Assembly: GCF_000499385.1 (NCBI RefSeq)
Contig: NW_013654292.1
Coordinates: forward strand, 62,001 to 126,000
From: Eimeria necatrix
Taxonomy: Eukaryota; Apicomplexa; Conoidasida; Eucoccidiorida; Eimeriidae
DNA length: 64,000 nt
Direction: 5' to 3'
Shown: positions 24,975 through 37,839 of the stretch, in pieces
How positions within the stretch are numbered: position 1 is the first letter of the stretch
Layout of the letters: every line of letters starts with the position of its first letter
Notes under the pieces: model-generated
Told to the model about the DNA's origin: nothing
Seen by the model: the letters and a program-made list of their open reading frames with translations, nothing else
Database searches by the model: none
Translations under genes and position numbers: made by a program

Positions 24975-27146
24975 ATGTCTCAAGAAGCCTCCGGATGCGG
25001 CACTGTGCCGTTTTGCGGGTCACTCACCTGCGACGCTGTCAGCTGCGAGGCTGAACAGGTGCAGCGCGCACATATTCGCCTGCAGGCTGACCAGCCGGTC
25101 GTCCCTGTGCCTGTCTATCAGGAAATCCAGAAACGGGATAAGTACATAGAGGTTCCCCAAGTGGAAGTCAAGGATTCCATTGTTCCAAAAGTTTACAACC
25201 AATCTGCCGTCCACGATGTTCCCAAAGTACATGTAGAATGTGGCGAGAAGAACGTTGCCATTGAAAGCGAAAAAATCGTAGAGAGGTGAGGTTTCTCCCT
25301 CCCGTTTCCGCGCTAACAGCAGTACACATATTTGTGCTAGCAATTGAAGACTATTTGGAGCTTTAAGGAAGACGCAGTTTGCTGAATGTTCCTGCAGAGA
25401 AGTCGATGTTCCAATCCACGTGGGCTATGCGCCACAGTTTGTCCCCAAGTGGGATATTCGTGAAGTGCCGAGGCCGGTGCCTAAGTACGAGGGTGAGCAA
25501 CAAGTTATTGAGGTAGAAGTTCCCCAAATCGAATACAAGGATACTTATGTGGAGAAGGAGGTGGTCGTGGACATCAAGGAAAAAATTGTCCCCAAGGTGA
25601 CAGAAGTCGTCAAGGAAGTAGAGGTGATGCAATATGAATGGAAGGAAAAGTACCAGGATGTCCCAGTATACAAATACGTGCCAAAATTCGACGTGGAGCT
25701 TGACTGTCCCCCGCCTCTGATTGTACCGTACACGGAGACTCGTTATGTCCAAGATGAACCTGAAACGTCGAACCCGTACTGCGGTTGGTCAGCATGTTGC
25801 ACGAAAGTGCACCAGGAGCCTCATATCAAAACAGTAGAAACAGCGGTCCGCAGCGAGCAACAACGGCTCTACCCAGGTACAATGTCGCTCTCTCTTAGCC
25901 CCATTGAGCAGTCGCGGCGCTCAGCGCTCAACGGGTGTGAGCATCAGTGGGTCTGTAGTGTGTTCTACTTGTAATGGTCCAGGCTCTGCCCACCTAAGTG
26001 AAGCAAACGTGAAGTATCCTGGCAATCAAGATTTTTCCACGCATTTCCAGAAGAACACGGAGGAACGCGTTCTTAGAGGAAGTAGCGTCATTGATGGTCC
26101 TGTTCGTCAGGCGACTTTATCCCAGCTTACGCCGGGCCCTGTTTTTCCACGGCCTACTCCCCAGGTGAGACTCCATGCCAACAGTGCAAACAATGCCCGC
26201 TTTTATACGCAAATCTTGAGCGCGCTCAGTGTGAGCAATGCTCTAGCCTCCTCTCGATACGCAACGCATATGTTGACGCTGTTCTGTTCACGGGGTGCTT
26301 TTCTTAGGTTGGTGCGTCTGAGAAGCCAAAGAGCAGTGGCGCTCGTTTAAGCGATAAAAAGCCCAGCTTCTGGAGCTGGCTGACTGGAAAAAAGGAGGAG
26401 CCAGAGACGCCGACCCAAGTCAGCAAGTTCGGATACCCCGAAAACATGCCATCAGATTTCGCTGCCGCATTTCAGAACCAAGGTTCCGCTGACGCTGGGG
26501 AACCACAGCCAAATCCAACAGGTGAGAAACATGTGGTGAAGACTGTCTTAAGGTCTTTCGTCTTGTAGCGAAAGGGCTCGCTCAAAGTATTGGGCACAGT
26601 TTTGTCCGGTCTGAGGATGCACGCACGCCCATAGCTTTGCTTTGTGTTGACGCTTCATGTGTGATTACAGAGCTTGGAGGGGTTCCAGATGAGAAGGATA
26701 AGCAGTCTGACGAGCTGGAACCAACTGTTGTTTACCGCGGCGCAGTGAATAAGCCCCCTGAATACGGCGGCGAGCTTGACCCGATTTCCTTCAAGTTGCA
26801 CGCCATAGAAATCCATCAGTTCGTCCCCCTTCCTAACATGGAAGCCCCAGAATTTGTGAAGGCACTCTCGAACGGCATCATGACAAGTGACGTTTCTGGT
26901 CTCGAAAAGTTCTTTGGTGGCCATGTGCCTCCTGGATGGGCTGACCCCGACATCACTGGTATTCCCGCTACCACAATGAGCGACATTCTGTCAGGAAATG
27001 CCCAGAACGTTGCAGTTATGAGCCCATTGGTGTGCCAGCTGTCTTCACAATTTGCAAAGCAGGGTTTTGTGCCCGGAGGTACACAAGAAATGACACAAGT
27101 TGGATCCTTCAAACGTAATACTTCCCAACCCCAGCCTCAGTCCTGA
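24975..27146 (+). CDS. Alveolin, inner membrane complex protein (IMC1 family)
   Basis: Structural protein of the subpellicular network under the inner membrane complex, giving the parasite shape and strength. Five exons chain exactly in phase (24975-25285, 25398-25876, 25983-26164, 26308-26521, 26671-27146) to 553 residues. Residues about 35-225 hold the alveolin core: Val/Pro/Lys/Glu-rich repeats such as KYIEVPQVEVKDSIVPK and EKIVPKVTEVVKEVEVMQY, closed by the characteristic PPPLIVPYTE. Both flanks carry Cys clusters (CGTVPFCGSLTC at the N-terminus, CGWSACC after the core), which in this family are likely palmitoylation sites. The C-terminal half is a separate extension with SFWSWLTGKKEE and a Pro/Asn-rich region. 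The start is the only ATG just upstream of the core. Family membership is clear; which numbered IMC protein it matches is not. Confidence 0.92.
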
Positions 27147-27986
27147 GTGGTGAAAATGGAGCATCAGACGACAGGATTGATTGATTCTCCTTCCATAGCG
27201 GTGAAGATGGTCGAACTGGTGACGCTTCGCTGCTGAAGATTTGTCTCCAGCGAGGAGAACAGCCGAGCAGCCGCCCACTCGTCTGCTGCCACAATTCTCA
27301 TTTAGTATTATGCAGCGTACTGTGCACAACGCACAGAGCCCACGTGCACAAGCCGCCAAATCGCGGATGCAAGCCATCGTGAGCATGCAACTTACACAGC
27401 TACGGTGTTTTTCACTGCCGTTCTAAACCCTCCCTGTAAGGGGACCATTAACTGATCAACATTTCCTTCGTTATCGCGTCGTAATGCTACAGACAGACGA
27501 GAAACGTCCCTACAAAGTCGACAGCGTTGCGGTTGACAGCAAAGCAAGTCGTTACCTGATGTGTACAGTACACCAAGGCAAGCGTTTAGGCTTGTCTAGC
27601 GAAATCCTCTGATAAAAAAGGATTCGGAGACATGTGCGCAAGAAACCTGACAGCAAATGTAATTTGCTGTCTTTTACGTTGCACAGTTCCAGCAAATACA
27701 TAGTTTGTTCAGCACGTTGGAGCTACCGTCCACTTTTCAGAAGTTGCTTCCATGAAGTCACAGCTTGTCGGTTGTCTGGTGCGGGAAGATGCTTGGAAAG
27801 TCTTGAGATGAGTCCAGACCCCACCACCCAGGAATGCGCAACGGATGCTCAAAATTGTCCGGAAGCAAATCTACTTTTCTGCTTGCTTTCATGCAAGCAC
27901 AATTTCGAATTAAAGAATCTAGCCCTGTCTGGTCTTTGGTGGGGTCAATTTTTGTCTGCAGAGAAAACCACTCCCACAATTTAGCA
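27147..27986. other. Convergent 3' region between alveolin and VPS11
   Basis: The two genes end toward each other here. No coding frame with support was found; the sequence should hold both 3' untranslated regions and polyadenylation sites. Confidence 0.5.
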
Positions 27987-30900
27987 TTAATGAATGACTG
28001 CCACTGTCCTAATTGAATCGCAGACCAATCTATCAGCTTTGGCACTGCTCACCAGTGGCGATGGAAACAAGCCACGGCCGAAACAGCTCAGTATAAAGTC
28101 AAATCCATCTGTTGACCCTCGGAGAAATTTGAAGAAGTCATCTGTGTTACATGCCTCTGCCTCCCTTTGCGTGAGCAGCAACTGAAAAATAATATAACAC
28201 GCGGGCTTCGTACAATTTAAAAGGATTCTCACAGCCAAAGACAGATCCAATGAATAGGCTGCGACAGCTTCGAAAAGTACTGTGTATGCCTGGCTGTACC
28301 CGTTTGGCGTTGAACTGAGGCGTGCATATAGCACACAAGTATGAAGACTGAGACAGTCCGGACGCTTGGGCTGCACCCATTTTGTTATCGCTGTTGCTGC
28401 TCAAGCAGTAGATGTGGAACGAGTGACCACAGCGAAAGTGTATGGAAGGGAGCTCGATTGGAAGGAAGCAAAAGTCGCAACGTTCTGACTCGAAAACTTG
28501 GGCTGCAGCATCGAAGCAAAGTATATATGACAATGTATTCCCATGCAAAGGCGTGACAGCCAGTGCTTCAACAAGCTAACACGGTTGGAAGTGTCTGCGG
28601 CTGCACCTATTTTATGCTTGATGTAAGCGCAACCGTTAACGCAACCCCCGAGGTCTGCGTCAGTGTATGCAGCTGAAAGCTTAAGGCACAGAGGCATTGT
28701 TCTGCGTAACTACCACTTGGGCTTCACCTTGGTTCCTGAAGCGTTCAATTTCCTCAGCCATGTGCGAAACTTCCGCTCTATCACTTTGCAAAAGCTCATG
28801 GGAGTGTTCCAATTGATCACTGAGGTCATCACTCGCTCGCAGGAAGTAATCCTGAGAAAGACAAGGCTCTCATCAAGAGTTGCCACCGGCAAATTAATAA
28901 TTTTTAAAACACGATGCTGCGAATTTTGGGCTCCTATGACGCGCCCGTGGCAGCGACCATCCAAAACTGGGCACGCATACCTTAACAGCATCCAATGTGA
29001 CTGCTGGGCTCTGCTGCAAAATCTCCAAAACTGTCAACGGTGGTAGCAGGCGATACCGCTGCAAATACGAAGCAACGACACAGCTAGGGGCCAAGTGCTC
29101 CCCAACGCAGACCAAGCCGGTCCTGCTGATTTCGCGCTTCCAAAAAGAATCTACCCAAGTACTGACGAAACCAGAAATTACCTCGATGTGCATGAGTACT
29201 TCTCGGATTTGACGCTCTGTCCCTCTTCGACTGAAACAGGCATATGACAAAGGTGGGTTTGCAAACCTTTTAACGCTCCTTCTACGAGAGGGGAACCCCC
29301 TAGCAAGCATTATAGCCGGCCAAGAGTTGGCTCACGAAGCAAGTATGTTCAACGTTTGTGTCCACAGTATGGGAGCCTTAGATCCATTCTTCATACAGAA
29401 CCGAAGAAGGCTTGAAATGTCATCGGTGGCTTCGAAGTACGCAACTGGAAGCTGTAGCTCATCCCGCTTCTCGCACTCAAGTGCCACTCCTTCTTCAAAT
29501 CCAAAAATCGTGCATAGTACAGTTGAACGGAATTGTTCTTCATGTGTCTGGATAAATCCAAACAGCAAGCACGCAGTGGATGCTCCCTGCCAAGGTAAAA
29601 CTACCCAGACCCAAATGGAAATGCCAGGACCAAAATGCACTCACCATTGATCGGCTCTTAAGAGTTTTCAAAAGTATTTCCGTGCGCAAGGACGACATTT
29701 CCAAAGATTTTTCTTCAATACCAGTGCCTTGAAAACCGCGATGGCCATCTTCCAGGCAGTCTGAACCTCCACTTTCTCCTTGATGAGAAAGATGTGACGC
29801 ATGCCACTTACCTGAAATATCCAATACAACCCCAAAATTTTCCGCTGCATGCCACGACGGAACTATCTCTTTCTTGGTGGCAATACAGTGTGCCTAACAC
29901 GCTGCATGGCGCAGCGAAAGCTCTTAGAGTATGCAACCTCATAATGGAACAAGAAAGGAGACAACGATTGAAATTGGAAACACAAGATTGATGCAACTAG
30001 CCTCGCACTCAATGTAAGCTCTTCCTGCCCGTCTCACATCCTACAACATCTGCAACTCTCCCTGGGGGAAAAACGTGTACAGGCGTACGAAGAAGCAGCT
30101 CCAAAAGTGAGGAAAATGCGGTGCACCCAAATATTGATGGATTGGCAGATATCGCCACACGCGCCTCCTCAATTGCCGCATTCAATCTTGAGTTATTGCA
30201 AAGAGCTTCGTGCTGCGGAACTAAGCGTCTCGCCACCGATACTCCATGCAGTAAAAACGAAAGAAAGAGTAGAAGCAAATCAGAGTCGTCGACAAAGAGC
30301 GGGATGAAAACTTCGACGCTGCATGATACGAAAAGGGAAATAAACACGAACAAGTGCTAAGAAGCTATAAGAGCTCACGTGCTGAAACCAAATGGCATAC
30401 TGTATTGAAAGAAAAAGGCATGCACACGGGCGACGCCGCTAACTACGAGGCTGGAAACATGAGCAACTTGGCTGCCCATACCTGGTATGGTAGTCCTTAA
30501 TAAACTGGCTCAAGAGGAGAAGCACGTCACTTGCGCTGTGCCTGAGGAGGGTGCTGCCGTGCTTTAGCAAGAGGGAGCACGCAGTTGGCGCATCAACCTG
30601 CTTCAAGAGATCGACGGCTTTTGTAAATTCCCTGAGAATTGATAAAACGGACAGGAGTACTATATAACTTCCGAGGCCATGTTAGCCATTGCAGCAAAAT
30701 ACGTTGCCATGGCTTAGCAACATTCTCATCTGTATCTGCTCTAGAATGCCATGTTGCTCACTGAGTTTCTAACAGCAACGACAGGTGCTCGTCATGGTAT
30801 CCATGACGACTGGCAATTCTGCAAGCGAGTTCCGTGTCTCCTGAGCGAAAATTGCTCGCATGCGGCTTTCAAGTCTACTTAGGTATCCCTGCTGCTGAAA

Positions 30901-33900
30901 ATGTGCAGGTGTACGCATCGCCAGCGGCCAGACAGTGGACTGCACAGTGCAGAAAACATACATTCCAAGGTGAGTGCCTTATATTTGAAATTGATGAAAT
31001 ACGCTATTCCATGCGTTAAATACACACATGCCAACTCACCCGCCACAAAACACCGAAAACAAACTGAATGTATGTAGTGCTTGCAACTGACCGTTTAATC
31101 GACACTCGTTAAGTGCTACCGTGAGACAGCAAGTCTTGCTGATGCGCGGGTCTTCCAGGAAACTGGCGAGGAGCGAATCGTCTTTCAACCTGGAAGTGCA
31201 CTTGAAGAACAAAAGCGTATGCTGTTGCATGGCGCAGCCTGCTAGGTGTAGGTGCAGCAAGTAGAGTGCAAGATGCCTCAATTCTTGGGCATCGAGTAGT
31301 TTCTGAATAACCGCAGACGGCTCCAGGAATCCTGTTAAATCATTTTCACACAGGGGTTGAGCAAATATACAGCCACTCTGAAGCCCTTTTGGTTCGAACT
31401 GACAAATCCAGCTCAGAATTGCTGAAACACTCACCAATCGTCTTTATATACATTTCTACGGCTTTATCAGGCATGTTCTTGGAGTACAGCCAGTCTCCAT
31501 GAAGCCGATACACTTCCTACAGCATATTCATTCGAGCCAACAGCCGGCCTCCTCAATATATGGCTTCTGAAACACGTTGTTCTCCCTTAACGGAAGACAA
31601 CATCACGACCTGCCAACTCTCGAAGCCGCTAAGTACAAACAAGTCCACAAATTTACCAACCGTGGCTGATGGCCAGTTACTTGCGTACTCAAGTTACCTG
31701 CAAAACTTGCTGAGGCTGACGATCTTGAATTGCGACTTCAGCGGCCCAATTAAACAGTCGTTTCCTGAAGAGTGCAATCACACAGCGCAGCGCGCTAACT
31801 CCAGCAACCTGAGTACGAAATCACTTGCCGCTGCAAGCATGTGCCTAGGCCACTGGAGCTCCCAACTCCCCTACCGCAGCAGGATGCTCAGGCGCTCATC
31901 AAAACTCTTCTCCTTCACATCAAATAGCACGTTACAATCAGTTGAACCCCCTCGAGCGATGACGAACAGGGTGTCCTGCGGCGCACACACCTTCTCAGGA
32001 ACTCAGAATATGCGCGCACAGGTAATTTTGGCGAGGTCCAGTCCACGGTTCGCACCATCAGTGCCACAGCACATGAACATTAGCTTGCATGGCTACAATG
32101 TTTAAGGCTAAAATACTTGGAATTATTTGAGAAAAAAATTCTACAGAGGGCCACGTACCATTGCCGAGACCACGTGCATAACACCCCGCATTTGCGAAGA
32201 GTATGCTATGAGTCGCAAGTCAGGGTAGCACAGGTGAATTGTTAGTGTTTCGTGTTTCTGAGAGGTAACATCAACGCAGAAGGCGTGCTTATGAGAGCCT
32301 TAATATGCTAAACGCTCTATGGGCACAAAGTACTCCTGATTCGATGGTCTATCGATATTGCTGCAAACTGAAGACTACACATTTACAACACATACAGCCA
32401 GCACTCACAGCATTTTTTGACAACAATGGAAAAGGTTCGGTCGAGCCTTCGGACGAGCCCGCGTTGGTCAGTTCGCCGTCGACAGGAGCTTGTTCTGTTG
32501 TGACGGAGACTATATAGGACCTGTGGGTGGCCAAGATGTGGCAGCGTCCTTCCGCTGGAAGTGCCCACAAGTTACCTGAAAACATTCTTGCACGCCAACA
32601 AAAGCCACAATTTCGGCGCGTTAGTCCCAACAACGTGCAGACTGCTTTATTTTCGGCAGCAATATCTCTCAACATTGTGCAAGCAATGTCGTTGTGCGCG
32701 TGAGGAATCGGCTGGAAGTGCACCGCTTGCCTTGATCTGGATCGACGCAAAAGATCCCCTCGTCGTGATGCACAACAAACGTGCCGAGAGAAGGCAGTAC
32801 GCTTACGACTAAACGAGACGCAGCTGGAACAATGTCTGTGTGCGAGACCTACACAGTAGCACGAGAAAATTCGCAAGCATAGAAAGCAGGTGCGAGTTAG
32901 CCATTTGTCTTGGCCAGAGTGCCGACAAAGTGCACTAGTATGATCACGAACTAGAAAAAGTCAGTGCGGCAACCTCAAAACAATCTTTCTCAGGGAGTAT
33001 CAACACATGCACAGGTCCCGACGTATACTTCCTGGAAGCATTCGTAACAAACCTTCGGCTCCCCTCGCAGAGGTACGGAGTAACATTTTATTGAAGTGGT
33101 GTAACAGACGAGCATGTAGTAGACTTTTGCATCAGCTGGCGAAGCCAAGAAACGAACGCTCGTGACAGTCTCGTCGCTTTCTCTGAAATACCACAGCTCA
33201 TAGTTTGATGTACACACAGCATTACATCGGAAAACAGCAGACGTCGCAGAACACGATGAAAGCGCAAATGCTAATGAATGCGCCATTTATATTTTGGCTT
33301 CACCCCTCCAAAGCTCCTCAGTTCGCGTGGATAGTAGCCTGTTATTCCTCACTTCATTAGTCGCAGTCGACACGTTTTCTCCCTGAGGAGATTGCCGCGG
33401 AAAAGACAGATGCCCGCACCTTCCGTGCCAACCTGTAGCGTATATCGCCCAAAATTCGCTGCTACAAAATCAGTAACATTTTAAAAGGCAACCCAGATTT
33501 CATGATATTTTTTTGATAATACACTGGCACCACACTAGCACAAGCGACGCATCCAGGCCTGCTGAAGATGCTTTCTTCTTCCGCAACCTGCTTTGCTATT
33601 GGCTTACGGCCAGCATTGTAAAATTCTGGTTGATATCTGAGCACAGCAAGATTTGCTCGGGAATCTTGGAGAAAAGCCCTGCCTCACGCAGTAACAGAGG
33701 ATTACCCCTGCCGTCTACCTGGCTGGTGCTGTAGCATTTGTACTTCAAGATTCCTTGGCGAGTCCGTACGTCTTCAGCGTCTCCTGAACCCTCTAATGCA
33801 GCGCCTGTGCTACCTGGCTTATCAGTAGGGGCATCTCGCCTGTTTATACATCGCAGAAAGCGACACCATCCCCAGCGTGTCAGATGTAGCTTAACATTAA

Positions 33901-34485
33901 ACCCAAGACACCCACTGTCTACTCCGGTGATACCAGCACACACCTACCCGATGCATACAATGCAGCTCGCTTGAAGTGCCGCATGCATCGCAACGAAACA
34001 GATGTCGAAGCTCTTCCGAGACTTCAGCTGGAAGTTTAGGTCTAGCGTGTGCAAGACGCCTGTGTCATCCCCCATCCATAGGCAATCATCTGTTCCCGCA
34101 GTACACACTATGTTGGAAGACGGTAATGGGGACATACGAGAGGGCCCTGCAACATACGGCCACAACACGTTGCAATTCGCCGTATTACTCATTAAAGTAA
34201 AGGGCTGGCCATAAGATTCTTATCCGCTGTTGCCGCTTTTCCCCCCTGGGTGGCCGAAGGAACACGAAGCCTTAACCACCATTGGCATGTAATATGGTTG
34301 CCAATCCGCAGCGGCGTACCTGCCGGTGCTCCATGTTGCTGCACCAGAGCAGGAGGGAGCAAATCCGTGGTCGCAGCGCATCCTTGGCCACTGGAAATGG
34401 CCGATTCATTGCACGAGGAAGCAGGGAAACGGGCCTTCTCGACAATACTTCGATCGAAAAAGCTGAGGCGCCTCAGTTGCTGCAT
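27987..34485 (-). CDS. VPS11: VPS11, core subunit of HOPS/CORVET tethering complexes
   Basis: Vps11 is a class C core subunit that tethers endosomal and lysosomal membranes for SNARE fusion; in apicomplexans the pathway also serves rhoptry and microneme biogenesis. Twenty-three exons give 1,121 residues in phase: 34485-34320, 34146-33959, 33889-33608, 33432-33353, 33182-33053, 32848-32674, 32575-32409, 32257-32159, 31975-31875, 31764-31698, 31516-31435, 31331-31054, 30939-30915, 30840-30762, 30631-30482, 30318-30038, 29760-29645, 29586-29336, 29230-29182, 29058-28981, 28851-28728, 28502-28300 and 28181-27987. The start has the family N-terminus (LRRLSFFDRSIVEKA). A beta-propeller follows, then an alpha-solenoid (RLHGDWLYSKNMPDKAVEMY, FLEPSAVIQKLLDAQE), the motif RLLPPLTVLEILQQSP, a coiled coil, and a RING-type zinc finger (C-x2-C, CGHSFHIYC, CAIC). 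The tail TDDFFKFL and CFGRGLF is typical. The 25-nt exon at 30915-30939 is the least certain. Confidence 0.93.
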
Positions 34486-36186
34486 TGTTGCTCTTCGCCG
34501 ACAGCGGGCGTGGTCCTCTGGGAACCTGAGAGCAGTCGCTGCAGCTTCTACATGACTCAACCACCGACTCTACCGCGGGTGTGAGCAATGTGTATACTGT
34601 AACTCTCACTAGAACACGTCAAATACGTCAGAGTCGGGATTTTTTTTAGATAAACAGAGCCGCACTTGCTACTGCATCATCGCGCTGTCCAGACAGTCTT
34701 CTGCCAGCCCCAGCATGTGCTAACGCCTAATTGCTTGATTCGTGTCCGAAACGACGTTTTTCCTTTTGAAACATACGCCCAGCTTAGCACAGCTGAATTA
34801 CATTACACCAGTTTGGGGTTTTCCTTAGTGCTTGAGGCGTGTTGTAGCACGTTGAGATGCTAACATCCAACGGTTTGCAGCGTTCGTCTGCCTGGTGCTT
34901 CAGGCCTTCAGCAAGTTGCGTTTCTGCATAACACTTTGCTCAATATACAAGTTGAGAACAGCACGACTCGAGAGCTTTATCTTAGGAGTGACAAAGTGTA
35001 TCTCGTCGTAGTTGTTTGCAGGAAATTCCGCCCGTGCCTTGGTGCAGAGCTGTAATTACTACTATGTTCAAAATGCTCTCATGTTCCCACTGCTTTGTTC
35101 TGAGGTTGAGGCAGTTAAAAGTTGGCTTCACGGTTTCCTGATGGCTCTTATTCTGGCTAGCCTGGCAGCACACTGGGCACTATGCACTGCGGGGTACTTG
35201 CGCAGCATGTCACCCAAAGTGCACACGACTTGTGGGTATGGTCTTAAAAGGACCGTTAGTAAGACCTAATTTTTGCACCTTATGATGATATAACCTTCAT
35301 TTCCTGTTAGTTTCATTTCCTGATGGTTCTTCAGACGAGCCCCGGAAAGGCAGAACCGTCGGTTTTGTGGAGGCGCAGGAACTAGCGCCAATCAGTCTCA
35401 AGAGCACTCGTTCAGAGCCCTATGAATGCATATCTAGGTGTCAATCCTTGCATAAATGAGATAGCGGCAGGATATTGAGGCTCCGCTTGCCCTCAGACGC
35501 CAGTACTTAAACGGAGTTCTCAAAGGGCACGCAGCGACTTATATCTTCTACTGTGGGGCAAATGGCGCTCGGCTTGAGCGCAATTGGTCAACAGCATTGC
35601 GATCTCAGCAAATTCTGCACCACAGGCACCATCGATCAATTTAGGGGTCACTGACTGCCAAGCGTCGTCTGTCATTGTGGCGAAAGTAGGCTTGCCTTCC
35701 GGAGGGCGCTTGGGGCGCACGCTGGCAGCTGGGAGCAGCTCGTTTAATTATAGAAACGTTACTATTCTACAAGAGAAACAATCACTTGAAGGCCATGCAG
35801 GGACAGCAAACGCACGTGGTGGCATATCAAAAACACCTAGAACACTACTTCTTTTGGTTAATGGGTGCAAACAAAGGCAAGTGTGGAGGATGCGACTGCG
35901 TTACTATGGAAATGGGACGCTCAGAGCAGCAGTGTAGCGGCAACTAATCAGTGAAAAATGGATGAAAGATTGATGATTCTGTAGGATACAATTCTGGAGT
36001 CCAAGGCAGACTAACAACTTAACAAATGTGAAGTGATACAACGCATTACAGAGGCAATACAGTGACCTAGGAGCTAAGATGAGACGGGAAGTCAAGAGCT
36101 TGCAGCGTTTGACTCAGTCCGTGAAAAAGAACCTGCCAAGCAACCGAAATATTCAAGACTGCCCAGCAGTTTATTGGTGCCATGAC
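34486..36186. other. Upstream region of VPS11, no gene seen
   Basis: This holds the VPS11 promoter side and then sequence without a supported gene up to the LTR element. Short frames such as 35584-35937 (plus) have no domain and no splice context. Confidence 0.45.
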
Positions 36187-36608
36187 TGTAGTGCACAGGC
36201 ACTACAATACGGGCTTGCTGGTGACCAATAGAAGATAGCTAGCTGGTGACCTACAAGAGGTCGTAACACTGAACGAGGACAGGACCCTCTTACTAGGATA
36301 GAAGTAAGGCAATTTGTCGACGAATTAGCATGTATAGGTTAGACGTGCCTGTTAATACCTGGAGACTGGGGCTGTCGACGGCGCCGGCACCGGTGGAGGC
36401 CTCCTCCCCACAGGGCCTAGGAGGCGAGAACCCCGAGTAGGGGGGATTTTCAAGAGAACAGATTTTGTAAAAAACTATAAATAACTGTACTTCGTGATAT
36501 TTGGACTACTGTTTCAAGGAAATGCGCCGAAGGTAGACGGTTATCAAGGGCCCCTACTCGAGGGGGCAGGTAGCAGCGTAGTCGCAGCAGTAGGTGCTAT
36601 GGAATACA
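36187..36608 (+). repeat. 5' LTR of copy A
   Basis: 422 bp beginning TGTAGTGCACAGGCACTACA and ending ...ATACA, so it starts TG and ends CA as retroviral-type LTRs do. It matches the 418-bp LTR at 44408-44825 in reverse orientation, including the internal block ggagactggggctg and the aggaggcgag block. An inner palindrome (GTAGTGC...GCACTAC) sits at its outer end. Confidence 0.82.
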
Positions 36609-36630
36609 TTTGGGGACTGTTCCGGGATTG
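36609..36630 (+). other. Candidate primer-binding site of copy A
   Basis: Directly after the LTR come tttggggactgttccggga bases, and copy B has tttgagggctgttccggga in the same place. Conservation next to the LTR fits a tRNA primer site, and the complement resembles a tRNA T-arm plus acceptor end. The spacing is one base short of a canonical tRNA and no primer tRNA can be named. Confidence 0.35.
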
Positions 36631-36711
36631 AAATATTTGTTCTTTCCGGACTTGGGAGTAAAAATACTATGTTTCAATGTTTCTCACCTAGATATCTTCG
36701 CTCGGTAAGGG

Positions 36712-37793
36712 ATGTATCTCCGCAACGGACGCGTTATCGGCCCCACACCGCAGGAGACTTCTACAATGTCAGTAAGCAAAATGCCGAGCGGGATACCGAC
36801 CCATCATCGTCATGCTACTCCGAAGCCCGCCGTCGCAGAGCGGCCGCATGGGCATAAGGAGGCGCCCCCACAGGTGATACCTATGACCAATATTATTCCA
36901 GGGGAAAATCCCTTCATCAGGTGGGGCCAATCCCAGTCCACTATGAGTGTGATATAGGCGGGACCGGGGAATCGGGTGCAACGCTTCCCATACTACCAGA
37001 AGACGGCAGCACAATGCATGCCTTTCTGCTGCGCATCGAGCGTCGGTATACCCAGATGGGATTGGAACCGCGCGAGTAGGGAAGCGCATTTATTTACCAC
37101 TTTGTGAGCCCTGCTCTAACGTATTGGATGTATCTACGGCGAACTATCGACCTAAGCGACTGGGCGACGGTACAGTGCAGGCTTTTGGAGCGGTTCGACA
37201 AAACAATGTCGCAGAGTCAATTGTTAACGGAGTTGACTAAAGTACGGTGGAATGGTAACCCGAAGGAATACACGGACCGGTTTGCGGCTGTAGCGGAGCG
37301 TGGTTTGGGTCTTGCCCCCGACGAACTCGCCGACTACTACTGCACCGGGCTACCGACGGACCTCCATCTTCTAATCACCAATAACGGGCAGGTGAAGTAT
37401 CAGTCGTGGGAACAAGGGGCGACAGCCGGAGCACCCCTCTACGAGCCCAAGCAGAGCATGCTGGAGCTCCGAGAAAGGACCACTCGAGCCAATAGGGCTG
37501 CTATCCAAGCTAATGGACTCCGTGGGCGCCAGGAAATTGAAAATCGCTCTGGGGGAACGCAGACGAACTACTTTGCGTGTCAGAGACGCGGACATGCGGC
37601 ACGTATTTGCCCCAGCAAAGGGGAACGTACCAAACGTCGGGGGGAAATATGCAAGAAGTGTGGCGGTGTGCGATACTATGGTCGGGACTGTCCTACGTAT
37701 GAACGAGGCCGGCCCGAGCCGGTGGACAAGAGCAGTAGGGCGCCCACACGTCCTAGCACTGAGAAGACGGAACGATTAAACGTGCGGGCCTAG
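36712..37793 (+). pseudogene. gag remnant with degenerate zinc knuckles (copy A)
   Basis: Encodes the structural Gag of a Ty3/gypsy element. The N-terminal part begins MYLRNGRVIGPTPQE and is cut by an in-frame stop near 36957. After a frame change the retrotransposon-gag domain resumes at 37104 (for example RTIDLSDWATVQ, ELTKVRWNGNPKEY, ADYYCTGLP). Two zinc-knuckle regions follow. The second should read CKKCGGxGHYxxDC as in copy B but here is CKKCGGVRYYGRDC, with Gly and His lost. Not functional as it stands. Confidence 0.8.
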
Positions 37794-37839
37794 GCGTGGT
37801 TGGAGACGAGCGTTCTAAGCCGCGTAGACATGGAAAAGG

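Noticed and set aside
31560..32105. 181-codon open frame on the plus strand
   Set aside because: It lies opposite VPS11 exons and introns; the minus strand has matching VPS11 sequence with in-phase splicing, so this is an antisense shadow.
37104..37793. A functional host zinc-knuckle gene
   Set aside because: The frame sits directly behind an LTR, has a retrotransposon gag domain and a decayed twin in copy B, so it is a transposon remnant.
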